Shown in pieces: positions 17,365-26,309 of a stretch of DNA of 64,000 bases. The position numbers and the translations under genes are program-made. Location of the stretch: positions 3,596,001 to 3,660,000 of the forward strand of contig NZ_JARUBH010000009.1 in the NCBI RefSeq assembly GCF_029626105.1. Reading direction: 5' to 3'. Every line of letters starts with the position of its first letter. Position 1 is the first letter of the stretch. Source of the DNA: Solwaraspora sp. WMMD792 (GTDB taxonomy: Bacteria; Actinomycetota; Actinomycetes; Mycobacteriales; Micromonosporaceae). The notes beneath the pieces were generated by a model. It searched no databases. It was not told the DNA's origin and worked only from the letters and a program-made list of their open reading frames with translations.

Positions 17365-18620
17365 CGGCCCGCCCGGTCGGCGTACCTGCGGGCCGCCGCG
17401 ATTCGTTCCACGGTCGACGGGTGCGTGGCGGAGTAGAGGTACTCCCAGCGGGGCGGGTCCGGATCGGCGAGATTGATCGCGGACAGCCGGCGGTGCACCG
17501 CCGCGTACGCCGCCGGGTCACCGTGCAGCGCCAGCGCGTGCGCGTCGGCGCGGGCCTCGATCCGGCGCGACACCAGCGCCTGCGCCGGTGTCGCCACCAG
17601 ACCGACCAGCGTGACCACGGCCAGCAGCAGGGCGATCGCCCGCGGCTCGGCGATGTCGGCGACGCCGGCCGCCCGCAGCACCGGCCGCCAACTGCCGAGC
17701 AGGTACAGCCCGACGACGGCCGCGGCGGCGCCGAGCGCGCCCAACCCGGTGCCGGTCAGCACGTCCCGCGCGCGGGCGTGGCCCAGCTCGTGGGCGACCA
17801 CGGCGGCCAGCTCCGCCGGAGGCGCCTCGCGCAGCAGGTTGTCGTAGACGACGATCCGCCGGGTGGGGCCGAACCCGGACACGTAGGCGTTGACCGCGCG
17901 GGTACGCCGGGACGCGTCGGCGACCAGCACGTCCCGCACCGGGACGCCGTCGCGCTCGGCCAGCTCCAGCAGCTGCGTGCGCACCGGACCGTCCGGCATC
18001 GGGGTGAACTTGTTGAACACCGGCTCGACCAGCACCGGCAGAACGAACGACAGCAGCACCACCAGGGCGGCCGCGCCGGTCGCGGCCAGCGCCCACCACC
18101 AGCGGGGGGCCAGCCGAACGACGGTGTAGAAGCCGAGCAGGGCCACCGTCGCGATGACCGCGCCGACCGCGTACGACCGGGCCAGGTCCAGGCCCCAGCC
18201 GGCCCAGCCCTGGGTGGCCAGCCCGTGCTCGGTCAGGATCCGGTGCCGCAAGGCGGCGAACGGCAGGGTCAGCAGGTCGGCCAGGAACACCACGAGCAGC
18301 CCGCCGAGCAACGCCTGGGCGGCCCAGTGGCCGCCGAACGGCCGGCCGGCGACCTCCACCAGCCGGGCACCGACCGGGGTGAACCCGAGCAGCAGCGCCA
18401 CGAGCAGGCCGGCCAGCATCGCGCCGTAGCGACCCGGTCGCAACGCCGCCCGCAGGGCCCGCCCCCGCTCGACCTGATCGACGGGCAGCTCACGCAGGGC
18501 GGCGAGCTGGTCGGCGCGGGGCACCGGCGGCCGCTGCCACGGCACCAGCACGGCCGCCGCGACGACGACCGCCACCACCAGGACGGCGAAGGTGACCAAC
18601 GCCCATGCGCGAGGCGTCAT
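17361..18620 (-). CDS. M48-family membrane metalloprotease (Ste24/HtpX type)
   Basis: A zinc endopeptidase of about 419 residues embedded in the membrane. There are N-terminal TM helices (5-28, then several between 65 and 185), a catalytic HELGH at 277-281 with the third ligand in RRIEARADAHAL, and VNAYVSGFG plus IVVYDNLL in the region before the zinc site, as in CAAX-protease-1-like enzymes. The ATG at 18620 is preceded by AAGGAG; a longer frame upstream has no membrane or family features. It is translationally coupled to the mannosyltransferase gene. The substrate is unknown; members trim prenylated or misfolded membrane proteins. Confidence 0.92.
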   Translation of the reverse strand: MTPRAWALVTFAVLVVAVVVAAAVLVPWQRPPVPRADQLAALRELPVDQVERGRALRAALRPGRYGAMLAGLLVALLLGFTPVGARLVEVAGRPFGGHWAAQALLGGLLVVFLADLLTLPFAALRHRILTEHGLATQGWAGWGLDLARSYAVGAVIATVALLGFYTVVRLAPRWWWALAATGAAALVVLLSFVLPVLVEPVFNKFTPMPDGPVRTQLLELAERDGVPVRDVLVADASRRTRAVNAYVSGFGPTRRIVVYDNLLREAPPAELAAVVAHELGHARARDVLTGTGLGALGAAAAVVGLYLLGSWRPVLRAAGVADIAEPRAIALLLAVVTLVGLVATPAQALVSRRIEARADAHALALHGDPAAYAAVHRRLSAINLADPDPPRWEYLYSATHPSTVERIAAARRYADRAGR

Positions 18621-18727
18621 CGGGCTCCTTCCGCCGGCCGGTCGCCCGACCATCCTAGGTGTGCCGGCGCGGTCCCGGTCCGCGCTCGGCGACAGACCGG
18701 ATCCTGTCAGCTCGACCGGTCGATCGC

Positions 18728-18961
18728 TCAGGCGACCTGTCTTCGGGACCGGGGCCGGCGCTGCCGGCGGCCACGCGGCGCGGCCGTCGACCCGCCGAGC
18801 ACCTCGACGTCGAACCCGGCACGCGCGAACACCTCGATCGCGTACCGCTCGCCGGCGTCCAGGTTGGCCACCGCGTCCGGGCTGTCGATCAGGGCACTGA
18901 CCAGGCAACCCCGGCAACTCGGGCCGCGCTCGACGGCGCAGGTGTCACAGTCGATCAGCAT
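18728..18961 (-). CDS. small four-cysteine protein
   Basis: A 77-residue protein with a strong GAGGAG ribosome site before the ATG at 18961. The N-terminus carries two cysteine pairs (DCDTC and SCRGC, residues 5, 8, 16 and 19), a spacing that suits a zinc knuckle or small Fe-S site. A short acidic region (LDAGERYAIEVFARAGFDVEV) follows, and the protein ends in a very basic tail (RGRRQRRPRSRRQ) that could bind nucleic acid. It lies between the NYN-domain gene and the M48 protease gene on the same strand. The family is recognisable as conserved in actinomycetes, but no function is known to me. Confidence 0.75.
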   Translation of the reverse strand: MLIDCDTCAVERGPSCRGCLVSALIDSPDAVANLDAGERYAIEVFARAGFDVEVLGGSTAAPRGRRQRRPRSRRQVA

Positions 18962-19104
18962 GGTCGTCTCCTCACGTGACGGTGCGATCGGACAGTGGCC
19001 GGCGGTGACCGGCCCCCGTACGACGCAGCATCGCCGACCGACCACCGCCAGTGACATCGACGATAGGCATCAGGTACGACAGTTCCGCGCGACCGGGTGT
19101 CGGC

Positions 19105-20499
19105 TCAGGACCGGGCCAGTCGACGCAGCAGCGAATCGGCGCCCATCGGGTACGCGCCGTGCCGCCGGACCCCGTCGGCCACCTCCCGGTCGGAGGAGAC
19201 CACCACGATCACCCGGCCGGACGGCTCGGCCCGGACCAGCCGACGGATGAGTTCGTCGGCTGTTTCCCCTTTGCGGGAGAACAGCACCCGTACGCCGCGT
19301 GGAGCCGGCGGCAACCCGTGCATCCGCTCGGCGCCGTCGAAGACCACGGTCACCTCGTCCCCGGTCTGCGCGGCGATCCCACCGAGCCCGGTGATCAACC
19401 GCTTGCGTTGCTGCTCCAGCGGCATCTCACCGAAGCCCCGCTTGGTCACGTTGTAGCCGTCGACGACGAGGTGGGCCCGGGGCAGGGCGAGCAGGTCGTC
19501 CAGCCGGGCCGGGTCGTCGGTGTCGCGGGCCCGGGTCGACGTCGCCGCCGCCGGTCGGTCGGTGAACGCGTCGGCGACGTAGTCGGCCGGCAACCGGTCG
19601 GCCGGGTCCAGGGCGAGCTCCCGCCGCAGCCCCTGGGCCGCCTGCCCGATCGTCTCCAGCAGCAGCCACAGCCGGGCGTCGTCGACCGCCCGGGCCTCCT
19701 TCGCCGACTGCCGGGCGGCGCCGGCGGTCAGCTCCGCGTCGGCGAGCTTGGCGCGCAGCCGCCGCAGCTCCGCGTCGTGGTCGGCGGCGGCCCGCCCGGC
19801 GCGGCCGCGTTCGGTGGCGAGCAGCTCGTTGGCCCGCCGCTGCTGCGCCTGCGCCTCGCGCAGCGTGCGGGACAGCTGCCGGGACTCCTCGCGGAGCTGG
19901 CCCAGCTCCTCGCGTACCCGGGCCAGCTCGTCGCGGAGCTTCTCCACCTCGACCCGGGCGACGGTGCGGTCGTGTTCGGCCCGGTTGGCGCGGGCCTCGG
20001 CATCGCGGATCAGTTCGGCGACGGCGGCCCGGTCGGCCTCGGCCCGGACCGCCGCACCGGCGGCGTCGACCAGCTCACGCCAGCCCGCCGGCCGCATCAG
20101 GTACGCCAGGGCGGCGACCTCGACCGGGTCCGCCGCCGCGGGTGAGACCCCTTCGCTGACCGCTGTGCCCAGCTCACCGGCCTCGGTCAGCGCGCGGGCA
20201 GCCACCCGTTGCCGCAGCGACGGATCGTTGGTCAGCGCCGCCGCGATCGCCGCGCCGCCGTAGCGGGCCCGCCGGTTCGGCGCGAACTTGGCGACCTTGC
20301 GCAGCTGGGGTGGCATCTCGTCGGTCGGGATCTCGGGCAGCGCGGCGGCGGCGAGCACGACGATGCGCGACCGCACCGGCTCCGGCAGCACCGGCTCGGC
20401 GGGTGGACCACCGGCCGGCTGGTCGGCGGACAGGGGCAGGGCGCCGGTCGTCGGCGCCGCCCCCTCGGGACGAGCGTCGGTCGGATCCGGTGCGGCCAT
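19105..20499 (-). CDS. NYN (PIN-like) domain protein with coiled coil
   Basis: A 464-residue protein. Residues about 55-160 are helical, and about 165-270 form a long charged coiled coil (RDELARVREELGQLREES). The C-terminal third is a NYN/YacP-type PIN domain with the acidic residues expected for a metal-dependent RNase: LVVDGYNVTKRGF, VVFDGAERM and VVVSSDREVADGVRRHGA. It probably cleaves or binds RNA; no target is evident. I chose the ATG at 20499, which has GAGACT seven bases upstream and no ribosome site, consistent with leaderless expression; the frame upstream adds only non-conserved residues. It is divergent from the DnaQ-UvrC-like gene. Confidence 0.88.
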   Translation of the reverse strand: MAAPDPTDARPEGAAPTTGALPLSADQPAGGPPAEPVLPEPVRSRIVVLAAAALPEIPTDEMPPQLRKVAKFAPNRRARYGGAAIAAALTNDPSLRQRVAARALTEAGELGTAVSEGVSPAAADPVEVAALAYLMRPAGWRELVDAAGAAVRAEADRAAVAELIRDAEARANRAEHDRTVARVEVEKLRDELARVREELGQLREESRQLSRTLREAQAQQRRANELLATERGRAGRAAADHDAELRRLRAKLADAELTAGAARQSAKEARAVDDARLWLLLETIGQAAQGLRRELALDPADRLPADYVADAFTDRPAAATSTRARDTDDPARLDDLLALPRAHLVVDGYNVTKRGFGEMPLEQQRKRLITGLGGIAAQTGDEVTVVFDGAERMHGLPPAPRGVRVLFSRKGETADELIRRLVRAEPSGRVIVVVSSDREVADGVRRHGAYPMGADSLLRRLARS

Positions 20500-20615
20500 G
20501 CACCCCAGTCTCCCACCGGGTGGCCGCCGCGTGCCCGACAGGAAGAATGATCTCGCAGAGTCGATCGGATCGTTACCGATGGTACCCATGGGACGGCTGT
20601 GTCGTACCCACGTCC

Positions 20616-20621
20616 TATCGT
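20616..20621 (+). promoter_or_regulatory. -10 hexamer fixing the start of the DEDD/UvrC-like gene
   Basis: TATCGT lies seven bases before the GTG at 20629. There is no ribosome site for this GTG or for the upstream GTG at 20599, so leaderless transcription favours 20629 as the start. Confidence 0.5.
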
Positions 20622-20628
20622 CTGCGCC

Positions 20629-22446
20629 GTGGCACCGCCTGACCCCGCACCTCGACCGGCCTACACCCAGGGCTCGATCGACTCGCTGCTGTCAGCCGGG
20701 CCGGGCCAGTCGCTGTCGACCGGCGCGGACCGGTCGCTGCGGGAGACCACCTTCGTCGTGCTGGATCTGGAGACCACCGGCGGCGCGCCGGACGGCGGCG
20801 GCATCACCGAGATCGGCGCGGTCAAGGTGCGCGGCGGGGAGGAGCTCGGCGTCTTCGCCACGCTGGTCAACCCGGGCCGACCGGTGCCGCCGTTCATCAC
20901 CGTGCTCACCGGCATCACCGAGGCGATGCTCGTTCCCGCGCCGCCGATCGAGCAGGTGCTGCCCAGCCTGCTGGAATTTCTCGGCGGCGCGGTGCTGGTG
21001 GCGCACAACGCGCCGTACGACGTGGGTTTTCTCAAGGCCGCGTGCGCCCGGCACGGCTATTCCTGGCCGGCGCCGACGGTGTTGGACACCGCGGCCCTCG
21101 CCCGCCGGGTGCTGACCCGCGACGAGGTGCCCAACCGCAAGCTCGGCACCCTCGCCGGCTACTTCCGCACCCCTCGCCGGCCCACCCACCGGGCACTTGC
21201 CGACGCCCAGGCGACCGTGGACGTGCTGCACGGGCTGATCGCCCGGCTCGGCGGGCACCAGGTGACGAGCATCGGCGACGCGGTCGAGTTCAGCCGGGCG
21301 GTCAGCGACGTCCAGCGACGCAAGCGGCACCTCGCCGACGGGTTGCCCCGCTCCCCCGGGGTGTACATCTTCCGGGCGGCCGACGACCGGCCGCTGTACG
21401 TCGGCACCTCGGGCGACGTCGCGACCCGGGTACGCAGCTACTTCACCGCCGCCGAGCGGCGGGCGCGGATGTCCGAGATGCTGGCCGCAGCGGTGCGGGT
21501 CGACGCGGTCGAGTGCGCCCACCGGCTGGAGGCCGAGGTACGTGAGCTGCGGCTGATCGCCGCCCACGCGCCGCCGTACAACCGCAGGTCGAAGTTCCCG
21601 GAGCGGATGGTCTGGTTGAAGGTCACCGACGAGGTCTATCCACGGCTGTCCACGGTCCGGGCGATCTCACCGGCCGACACCACCGTGCTCGGGCCGTTCG
21701 CCTCCCGCCGGGCGGCCGAGCTGGCCGCCGCCGGCATCCACGACGCGCTGCCGCTGCGTCAGTGCACCCACCGGTTGTCCACCCGGACCCGGACCCCGGC
21801 CTGCGCGCTGGCCGAGCTGGGTCGTTGTCCGGCACCGTGCGAACACCGGATCGACCCGCTGCAGTACGCCGAGCTGGCCGTCACCCCGCTGCGTACGGCC
21901 CTCGAAACCGACCCGCAGCCACTGGTCGACACGTTGCTCGCCCGGATCGACCGGCTCGCCGCCGGGCAGCGGTTCGAGGAGGCGGCGGTGGTCCGGGGCC
22001 GGTTGGCCGCGTTCCTGCGGGCGACCGTCCGGATGCAGCGGTTGACCGCGCTGACCCGCATCACCGAGCTGGTCGCGGCACGACGGGCCGGGCACGGTGG
22101 CTGGGAGCTGGCGATCGTCCGGCACGGTCGGCTCGCCGCCGCCGGCGTGTCGCCCCCACGGCAGCACCCTCGGGCCACCATCGAGCTGCTGTGCGCCACC
22201 GCCGAGACAGTGCCGGCCGGGCACGGTCCGGTGCCCCGGGCGAGCGCGGCCGAGAGCGAGCGGATTCTGTCCTGGTTGGAGCCGGAACAGACCCGACTGG
22301 TCAGGGTGAGCGGGGACTGGTCCTCGCCGGTCCGCGGCGCCGGCCGATTCCACCATCTGCTGGTCAAGGCCGAGGAAGCCGCCCGGACGACGGCCGGCGT
22401 CGACGAAGCGGACCAAAGACTCGACCGATCGATCACCCGCAAGTAG
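20629..22446 (+). CDS. DEDD 3'-5' exonuclease fused to a GIY-YIG UvrC-like nuclease
   Basis: A 605-residue fusion known in actinobacteria (Rv2191 type). The N-terminal DnaQ-like exonuclease has VVLDLETTG (first acidic pair), LVAHNAPYDVGFL and HRALADAQATVDVL (final Asp). The second half resembles UvrC/Cho: SPGVYIFRAADDRPLYVGTSGDVATRVRSYF is the GIY-YIG module (named by its GVYIF and YVGTS parts), with the UVR-like RFEEAAVVRGRLAAFL helix further on. A CxH pair (RQCTHRL, ACALAELGRCPAPCEH) could form a cluster or zinc site as in UvrC. Likely role: repair or processing of damaged DNA. Confidence 0.9.
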   Translation: MAPPDPAPRPAYTQGSIDSLLSAGPGQSLSTGADRSLRETTFVVLDLETTGGAPDGGGITEIGAVKVRGGEELGVFATLVNPGRPVPPFITVLTGITEAMLVPAPPIEQVLPSLLEFLGGAVLVAHNAPYDVGFLKAACARHGYSWPAPTVLDTAALARRVLTRDEVPNRKLGTLAGYFRTPRRPTHRALADAQATVDVLHGLIARLGGHQVTSIGDAVEFSRAVSDVQRRKRHLADGLPRSPGVYIFRAADDRPLYVGTSGDVATRVRSYFTAAERRARMSEMLAAAVRVDAVECAHRLEAEVRELRLIAAHAPPYNRRSKFPERMVWLKVTDEVYPRLSTVRAISPADTTVLGPFASRRAAELAAAGIHDALPLRQCTHRLSTRTRTPACALAELGRCPAPCEHRIDPLQYAELAVTPLRTALETDPQPLVDTLLARIDRLAAGQRFEEAAVVRGRLAAFLRATVRMQRLTALTRITELVAARRAGHGGWELAIVRHGRLAAAGVSPPRQHPRATIELLCATAETVPAGHGPVPRASAAESERILSWLEPEQTRLVRVSGDWSSPVRGAGRFHHLLVKAEEAARTTAGVDEADQRLDRSITRK

Positions 22447-22570
22447 CCGATCGTACTACGCTCGCTCGCTTAGGCTGTTAGAGAAGTGCAGTCCTGTCAG
22501 CCAACGCCCGATTCGTGGCGTGCGTCCGGGCGGTCGACCGGCCGGGCGATGGGTGAGGAGGTGTCTCCGC

Positions 22571-24352
22571 GTGGACGTCGACGCCGGTCCCGGCGCCGCC
22601 ATCGGACGTTTCCTGCCCACCGCGACACCCCTGTCCGCCCGCCTGCGGGCCTGGCTGTCCTGGTCGCCCGGCGCGCCGGAACCGGTCGCCGAGCTGATCC
22701 GGGTCCACCGGTCGATCCACCCGTCGGCGGACCCGGCGGTGCTGCGCCGCGGCTACCAGATCGCCGACAGCATGCACGCCGGCCAGTACCGCAAGAGCGG
22801 CGAGCCGTACATCACCCACCCGTTGGCCGTCGCGGAGATCTGCGCCGGGCTCGGCATGGACACCACCACCCTGGTGGCCGCACTGCTGCACGACACCGTC
22901 GAGGACACCACGTACGACCTGCCGACACTGGCCGCAGACTTCGGCGACGAGGTCGCCCACCTGGTCGACGGGGTGACCAAGTTCGACAAGGCGTTCTACG
23001 GCAAGGCCGCCGAGGCCGAGACCATCCGAAAGATGATCATCGCTGCGGCGAAGGACGTTCGGGTGCTGGTCATCAAGCTCGCCGACCGGCTGCACAACAT
23101 GCGGACCCTCGGTGTGCGCTCCCCTGCCTCCCGGGCCCGGATCGCCAAGGCGACCCTGGACGTGCTGGTCCCGCTCTGTGATCGGCTCGGCATCCAGAAG
23201 CTCAAACGGGAACTCGACGACATCGTCCTGTTCCACCTGGAGCCGGAGGCCTACCAGCAGATCGAGGAACACCTGGCCAACCGACCGGGCTGGGCGACGT
23301 ACCTGGACACCGTCTGCGGACAGGCGCGGGTGACGTTACGCCGGGAGAAGGTCACCGCCCGGGTCGCGGCCCGGCCCCGGCACCGCTACTCGATCTGGAA
23401 GGACACCGTCGCCGGCGGCCACCGTGCCCCGTTCGACCTGCCCCGCATCGAGGTCGTGGTCACCGGGCCGGACACCGACTGCTACGCGGCGCTCGGCGCG
23501 ATCCACTGCCGCTGGCGACCGGTACCGGGCAGGTTCAAGGACTTCATCGCGGCACCGAAGAACAACCTCTACCGTTCGCTGCACACCACGGTCATCGGTC
23601 CGGACGAGCGTCCACTCGAGGTGCTGATCCGGACCGAGGCGATGCACCGCTCCGCCGAGTTCGGCATCGCCGCGCCGTACCACTTCCCCAAGCCCGGCCG
23701 CAGTCGTGCCGCCGCCCGCGCCGACGAGCTGGCCTGGCTGCGCAGGGCAATCGACTGGTCACAGGAAAACATCGACGCCGACCAGTTCGTCCACTCGCTG
23801 CGCTGCGACCTGGTGGACGCGCAGATCCAGGTCTTCACCGACGGCCGGCCGATCGTGCTGCCGGCCGGGTCGACGCCGGTCGACCTCGCGTACGAGCTGG
23901 ATCCACGCAAAGGCGCGCACTGTCTCGCCGTCCGGATCAACGGCCGACTGGCACCGCTGGCCTCCGAGTTGACCGACGGCGACGTGGTCGAGATCTTCAC
24001 CGAGAGCGACGACCAGCCGACCGGGACGGCACCGACGTCAGCCGGGCCGCGAAAGGAGTGGCTGGGTTTCGTCAAGTCGCCGCAGGCCCAGATGCAGATC
24101 AACCGCTGGTTCGCCGAACACTCCGAACCGGGCATCAGCATCAGCGACAAGGTACGCCTCGGCCGCGCCACCGTCAGCCTGATCCTGCGCAAACACGACC
24201 GGGCGTTGTCCAACGACAAACCACTGCGCCAGCTCGCGGAGAACCTCAAGTACCCGGACATGGAGACCCTGCTGGTCGCGGTGGTGGACCGGACCATCGA
24301 GCCCGAGGCCGTCGTCGATCAGCTCATCGCCCTGGTCGACCAGCCGGGCTGA
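22571..24352 (+). CDS. RelA/SpoT-homologue (p)ppGpp hydrolase/synthetase, short RSH without ACT domain
   Basis: A 593-residue RSH protein. The N-terminal hydrolase domain is complete: MHAGQYRKSGEPYITHP, LLHDTVEDT (His107-Asp108) and VIKLADRLHNMRTL. The synthetase domain keeps YSIW, a D-C-Y-A-ALG segment, PVPGRFKDFIAAPK, NLYRSLHTTV and EVLIRT, but the region of the Mg-binding Asp is altered (FDLPRIEVVV, lacking the usual D-x-x-A-x-R pattern). A TGS domain follows (about 400-455). The protein then ends, without the ACT domain of the roughly 790-residue housekeeping Rel. It may be hydrolase-biased, like the second RSH of streptomycetes (RshA). The GTG at 22571 has GAGGAGG nine bases upstream. 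Confidence 0.9.
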   Translation: MDVDAGPGAAIGRFLPTATPLSARLRAWLSWSPGAPEPVAELIRVHRSIHPSADPAVLRRGYQIADSMHAGQYRKSGEPYITHPLAVAEICAGLGMDTTTLVAALLHDTVEDTTYDLPTLAADFGDEVAHLVDGVTKFDKAFYGKAAEAETIRKMIIAAAKDVRVLVIKLADRLHNMRTLGVRSPASRARIAKATLDVLVPLCDRLGIQKLKRELDDIVLFHLEPEAYQQIEEHLANRPGWATYLDTVCGQARVTLRREKVTARVAARPRHRYSIWKDTVAGGHRAPFDLPRIEVVVTGPDTDCYAALGAIHCRWRPVPGRFKDFIAAPKNNLYRSLHTTVIGPDERPLEVLIRTEAMHRSAEFGIAAPYHFPKPGRSRAAARADELAWLRRAIDWSQENIDADQFVHSLRCDLVDAQIQVFTDGRPIVLPAGSTPVDLAYELDPRKGAHCLAVRINGRLAPLASELTDGDVVEIFTESDDQPTGTAPTSAGPRKEWLGFVKSPQAQMQINRWFAEHSEPGISISDKVRLGRATVSLILRKHDRALSNDKPLRQLAENLKYPDMETLLVAVVDRTIEPEAVVDQLIALVDQPG

Positions 24353-24382
24353 CCTGACCCGGCGCCGGCGACCGGCTACCTC

Positions 24383-24388
24383 TAGCCT
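24383..24388 (+). promoter_or_regulatory. -10 hexamer of a leaderless promoter for the NUDIX gene
   Basis: TAGCCT lies seven bases before the ATG at 24396, in the 43-bp gap after the RSH gene. No ribosome site is visible. Confidence 0.6.
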
Positions 24389-24395
24389 GAACCAT

Positions 24396-24983
24396 ATGAT
24401 CACCCGCCGATCCCCCGCACGCGCCCTGTTGTACGGCGTGTTCTACCGGTTGCCGCACCCGGTCCGTCGGCGGTTGGTCCGGCTCGCTGTGCAGAAGTAC
24501 ATCGTCGGCGCCGTGACGCTGGTGACCGATGCCGAAGTCGATCCGTCGGCACCCGCCCGACTACTGCTGCTGCGCCAGCCACCCGGCCGGGGCTGGACGC
24601 TGCCCGCCGGTCTGCTGCGACACCGCGAGGCGCCGGTGGTCGGCGCGGCCCGGGAGCTCGCCGAGGAGACCGGCATCCGGCTGGCCCCGGACCAGCTACG
24701 CCCGGCGGTACCGAACGCCGTGGTGCACGCCAAGGGCTGGGTGGACGTCGTCTTCGAAGCCGCCGTGGCAGCGTCGCGAACCCAACTGGTGGTCGACGGG
24801 GCCGAGGTGTACGAAGCCGCCTGGCACCGGCTCGACGACCTGCCCCGGCTGACCCCGGCGACCGCCCGGCTGCTGGCGCATTACGGCATCGGGCCGCTCG
24901 TCGTGCCAGCGGAGACCGACGTACCAGTGGAGACCGGCCCGCCAGCGGCCGGGCAGCCGCCGGCGGGCCAGGAGCCGGGGTGA
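24396..24983 (+). CDS. NUDIX hydrolase
   Basis: A 195-residue hydrolase of nucleoside-diphosphate-linked compounds. The Nudix box is complete (GLLRHREAPVVGAARELAEE then TGI, residues about 71-93), including the metal-binding RELAEE. A basic N-terminal helix (about 1-35) precedes the domain, and a Pro/Glu-rich disordered tail (about 165-195) follows it. Its stop overlaps the GTG of the nucleotidyltransferase gene by four bases, so both act in one unit and may handle the same nucleotide-linked metabolite, for example a nucleotide sugar. Substrate not determined. Confidence 0.9.
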   Translation: MITRRSPARALLYGVFYRLPHPVRRRLVRLAVQKYIVGAVTLVTDAEVDPSAPARLLLLRQPPGRGWTLPAGLLRHREAPVVGAARELAEETGIRLAPDQLRPAVPNAVVHAKGWVDVVFEAAVAASRTQLVVDGAEVYEAAWHRLDDLPRLTPATARLLAHYGIGPLVVPAETDVPVETGPPAAGQPPAGQEPG

Positions 24984-25840
24984 GCGCACCGGCGGTCGGA
25001 CCGGACCGGATCTGCGCAGTGATCCTCGCCGCCGGTGAGGGCCGCCGGCTGCGGCCGTTGACCGGTCTCGTCCCGAAGGCGCTCTGCCCGGTCGGGAACG
25101 TACCGCTGCTGGACCGGGCACTCGCCCGGGTCGGCGCCCTCGGCTTCACCGGGCCGGCGGCGGTCGCGGTCAACGCCTGCTACCTCGGCCGGCAGGTGGT
25201 GGCGCATGTCGGAGACCGGGCACAGCTGTCCGTGGAGCCAGGAGACCCGTTGGGCACCGCCGGCGGCATCGGCCGGCTACGGGACTGGATCGATGGCCGG
25301 GGCGTACTGGTCGGCAACGTCGACGGCTACCTCGCCCATCCGGATCTGGCTCCCGGGCCGGACATCGCTGCGCTGCTCCACGGCTGGGACGGTGAGACGG
25401 TCCGGCTGCTGGGCAAGCGGTTCACCGACCCGGCCGCTCAGGGCGGCTTCGACGGGCACCGGTTCGCCGGCTTCTCGCTGCTGCCGTGGCGCTACGTCAG
25501 CGAACTACCGGCCGCCCCCGGCGAACTGGTCCGTACCGTCTGGCGGCCGGCGGAGGCCGTCGGCGCGCTGCAGGTGATCAACTATCCGGGTACCTACCTG
25601 GACACCGGGACACCACCGGACTACCTCGCGGCCAATCTGCACGCGGCAGGTGGTCGGAGCCTGCTCGACCCGTCGGCCACGGTGACCGGCCCGGTCGACC
25701 ATTCCGTGGTCGGCGCCGGGGCGGTGGTACGGGGGACGTTGGTCCGCTCGGTGGTGTGGCCCGGCGCGCGGGTGCCGGCCGGGGAACAGCTGACCGACGC
25801 GATCCGGGTGGGCAGCGATCTGACGGTGTCCGCCGGTTGA
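24980..25840 (+). CDS. sugar-nucleotidyltransferase-like protein
   Basis: A 286-residue NTP-transferase of the RmlA/mannose-1-phosphate guanylyltransferase class. The nucleotide-binding signature is ICAVILAAGEGRRLRPLTG with the downstream PKALCPVGNVPLL. VGNVDGYL carries the metal-binding Asp, and PLGTAGGIG is the sugar-binding glycine-rich loop. The C-terminal 50 residues show hexapeptide-like turns ([17 protein letters not shown]) of a left-handed beta helix. The GTG start overlaps the NUDIX stop (GTGA). Which sugar phosphate and nucleotide it uses is not clear from sequence. Confidence 0.87.
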   Translation: MSAPAVGPDRICAVILAAGEGRRLRPLTGLVPKALCPVGNVPLLDRALARVGALGFTGPAAVAVNACYLGRQVVAHVGDRAQLSVEPGDPLGTAGGIGRLRDWIDGRGVLVGNVDGYLAHPDLAPGPDIAALLHGWDGETVRLLGKRFTDPAAQGGFDGHRFAGFSLLPWRYVSELPAAPGELVRTVWRPAEAVGALQVINYPGTYLDTGTPPDYLAANLHAAGGRSLLDPSATVTGPVDHSVVGAGAVVRGTLVRSVVWPGARVPAGEQLTDAIRVGSDLTVSAG

Positions 25841-25896
25841 CCGTTCACTATTGAGTAACATCGGCGGCGGACGCCGATGAGGGACGGAGGACCTGC

Positions 25897-26184
25897 GTGA
25901 TCACTGCGATCGTGTTGATCGACTGCGCCACGGACTCGATCCCGGAGGTGGCCGAGGCGCTTGCCGGTCTCGACGGGGTGAGCGAGGTCTACTCGGTGGC
26001 CGGGCACGTGGACCTGATCGCGATCGTCCGGGTGCGGCAGTTCGACCAGATCGCCGACGTGATCGCCGGACGGATCTCGAAGGTTCCGGGTGTACTCAAC
26101 ACCGAGTCGCACATCGCCTTCCGCGCCTACTCGCAGCACGATCTGGAGGCGGCCTTCGCGATCGGGCTGGCCGACGCCGACTGA
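25897..26184 (+). CDS. stand-alone Lrp/AsnC ligand-binding (RAM) domain protein
   Basis: A 95-residue protein consisting only of the Lrp/AsnC effector domain with no helix-turn-helix: strand ITAIVLIDC, helix IPEVAEALAGL, GVSEVYSVAGHVDLIAIVRV and GVLNTESHIAF, as in SraA-type small ligand-binding proteins. These form oligomers that bind amino acids and may modulate other regulators. The GTG at 25897 has GGACGGAGG six bases upstream. It is the last gene before a strong palindromic terminator and convergent qcrB. Proteins of this kind next to the qcr genes are common in actinomycetes. Confidence 0.9.
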   Translation: MITAIVLIDCATDSIPEVAEALAGLDGVSEVYSVAGHVDLIAIVRVRQFDQIADVIAGRISKVPGVLNTESHIAFRAYSQHDLEAAFAIGLADAD

Positions 26185-26247
26185 CCAGCGCTGCTGACTT
26201 TCCAGCGCGGACTGACCGGCGGCGCTGATCCTCCGGACGCGGGCACG

Positions 26248-26295
26248 GACAGTTGTCCGCGCCCACCGGCGAGGCGGCGGGCGCGGACAACTGTC
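26248..26295. terminator. two-way terminator: 17-bp stem, 14-base loop
   Basis: The arm 26248-26264 (GACAGTTGTCCGCGCCC) is the exact reverse complement of 26279-26295. It lies between the convergent Lrp-type gene and qcrB, so it can serve both strands. No U-tract follows, as is usual for high-GC actinobacteria. Confidence 0.85.
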
Positions 26296-26309
26296 GTGGT
26301 ACGGGACGA

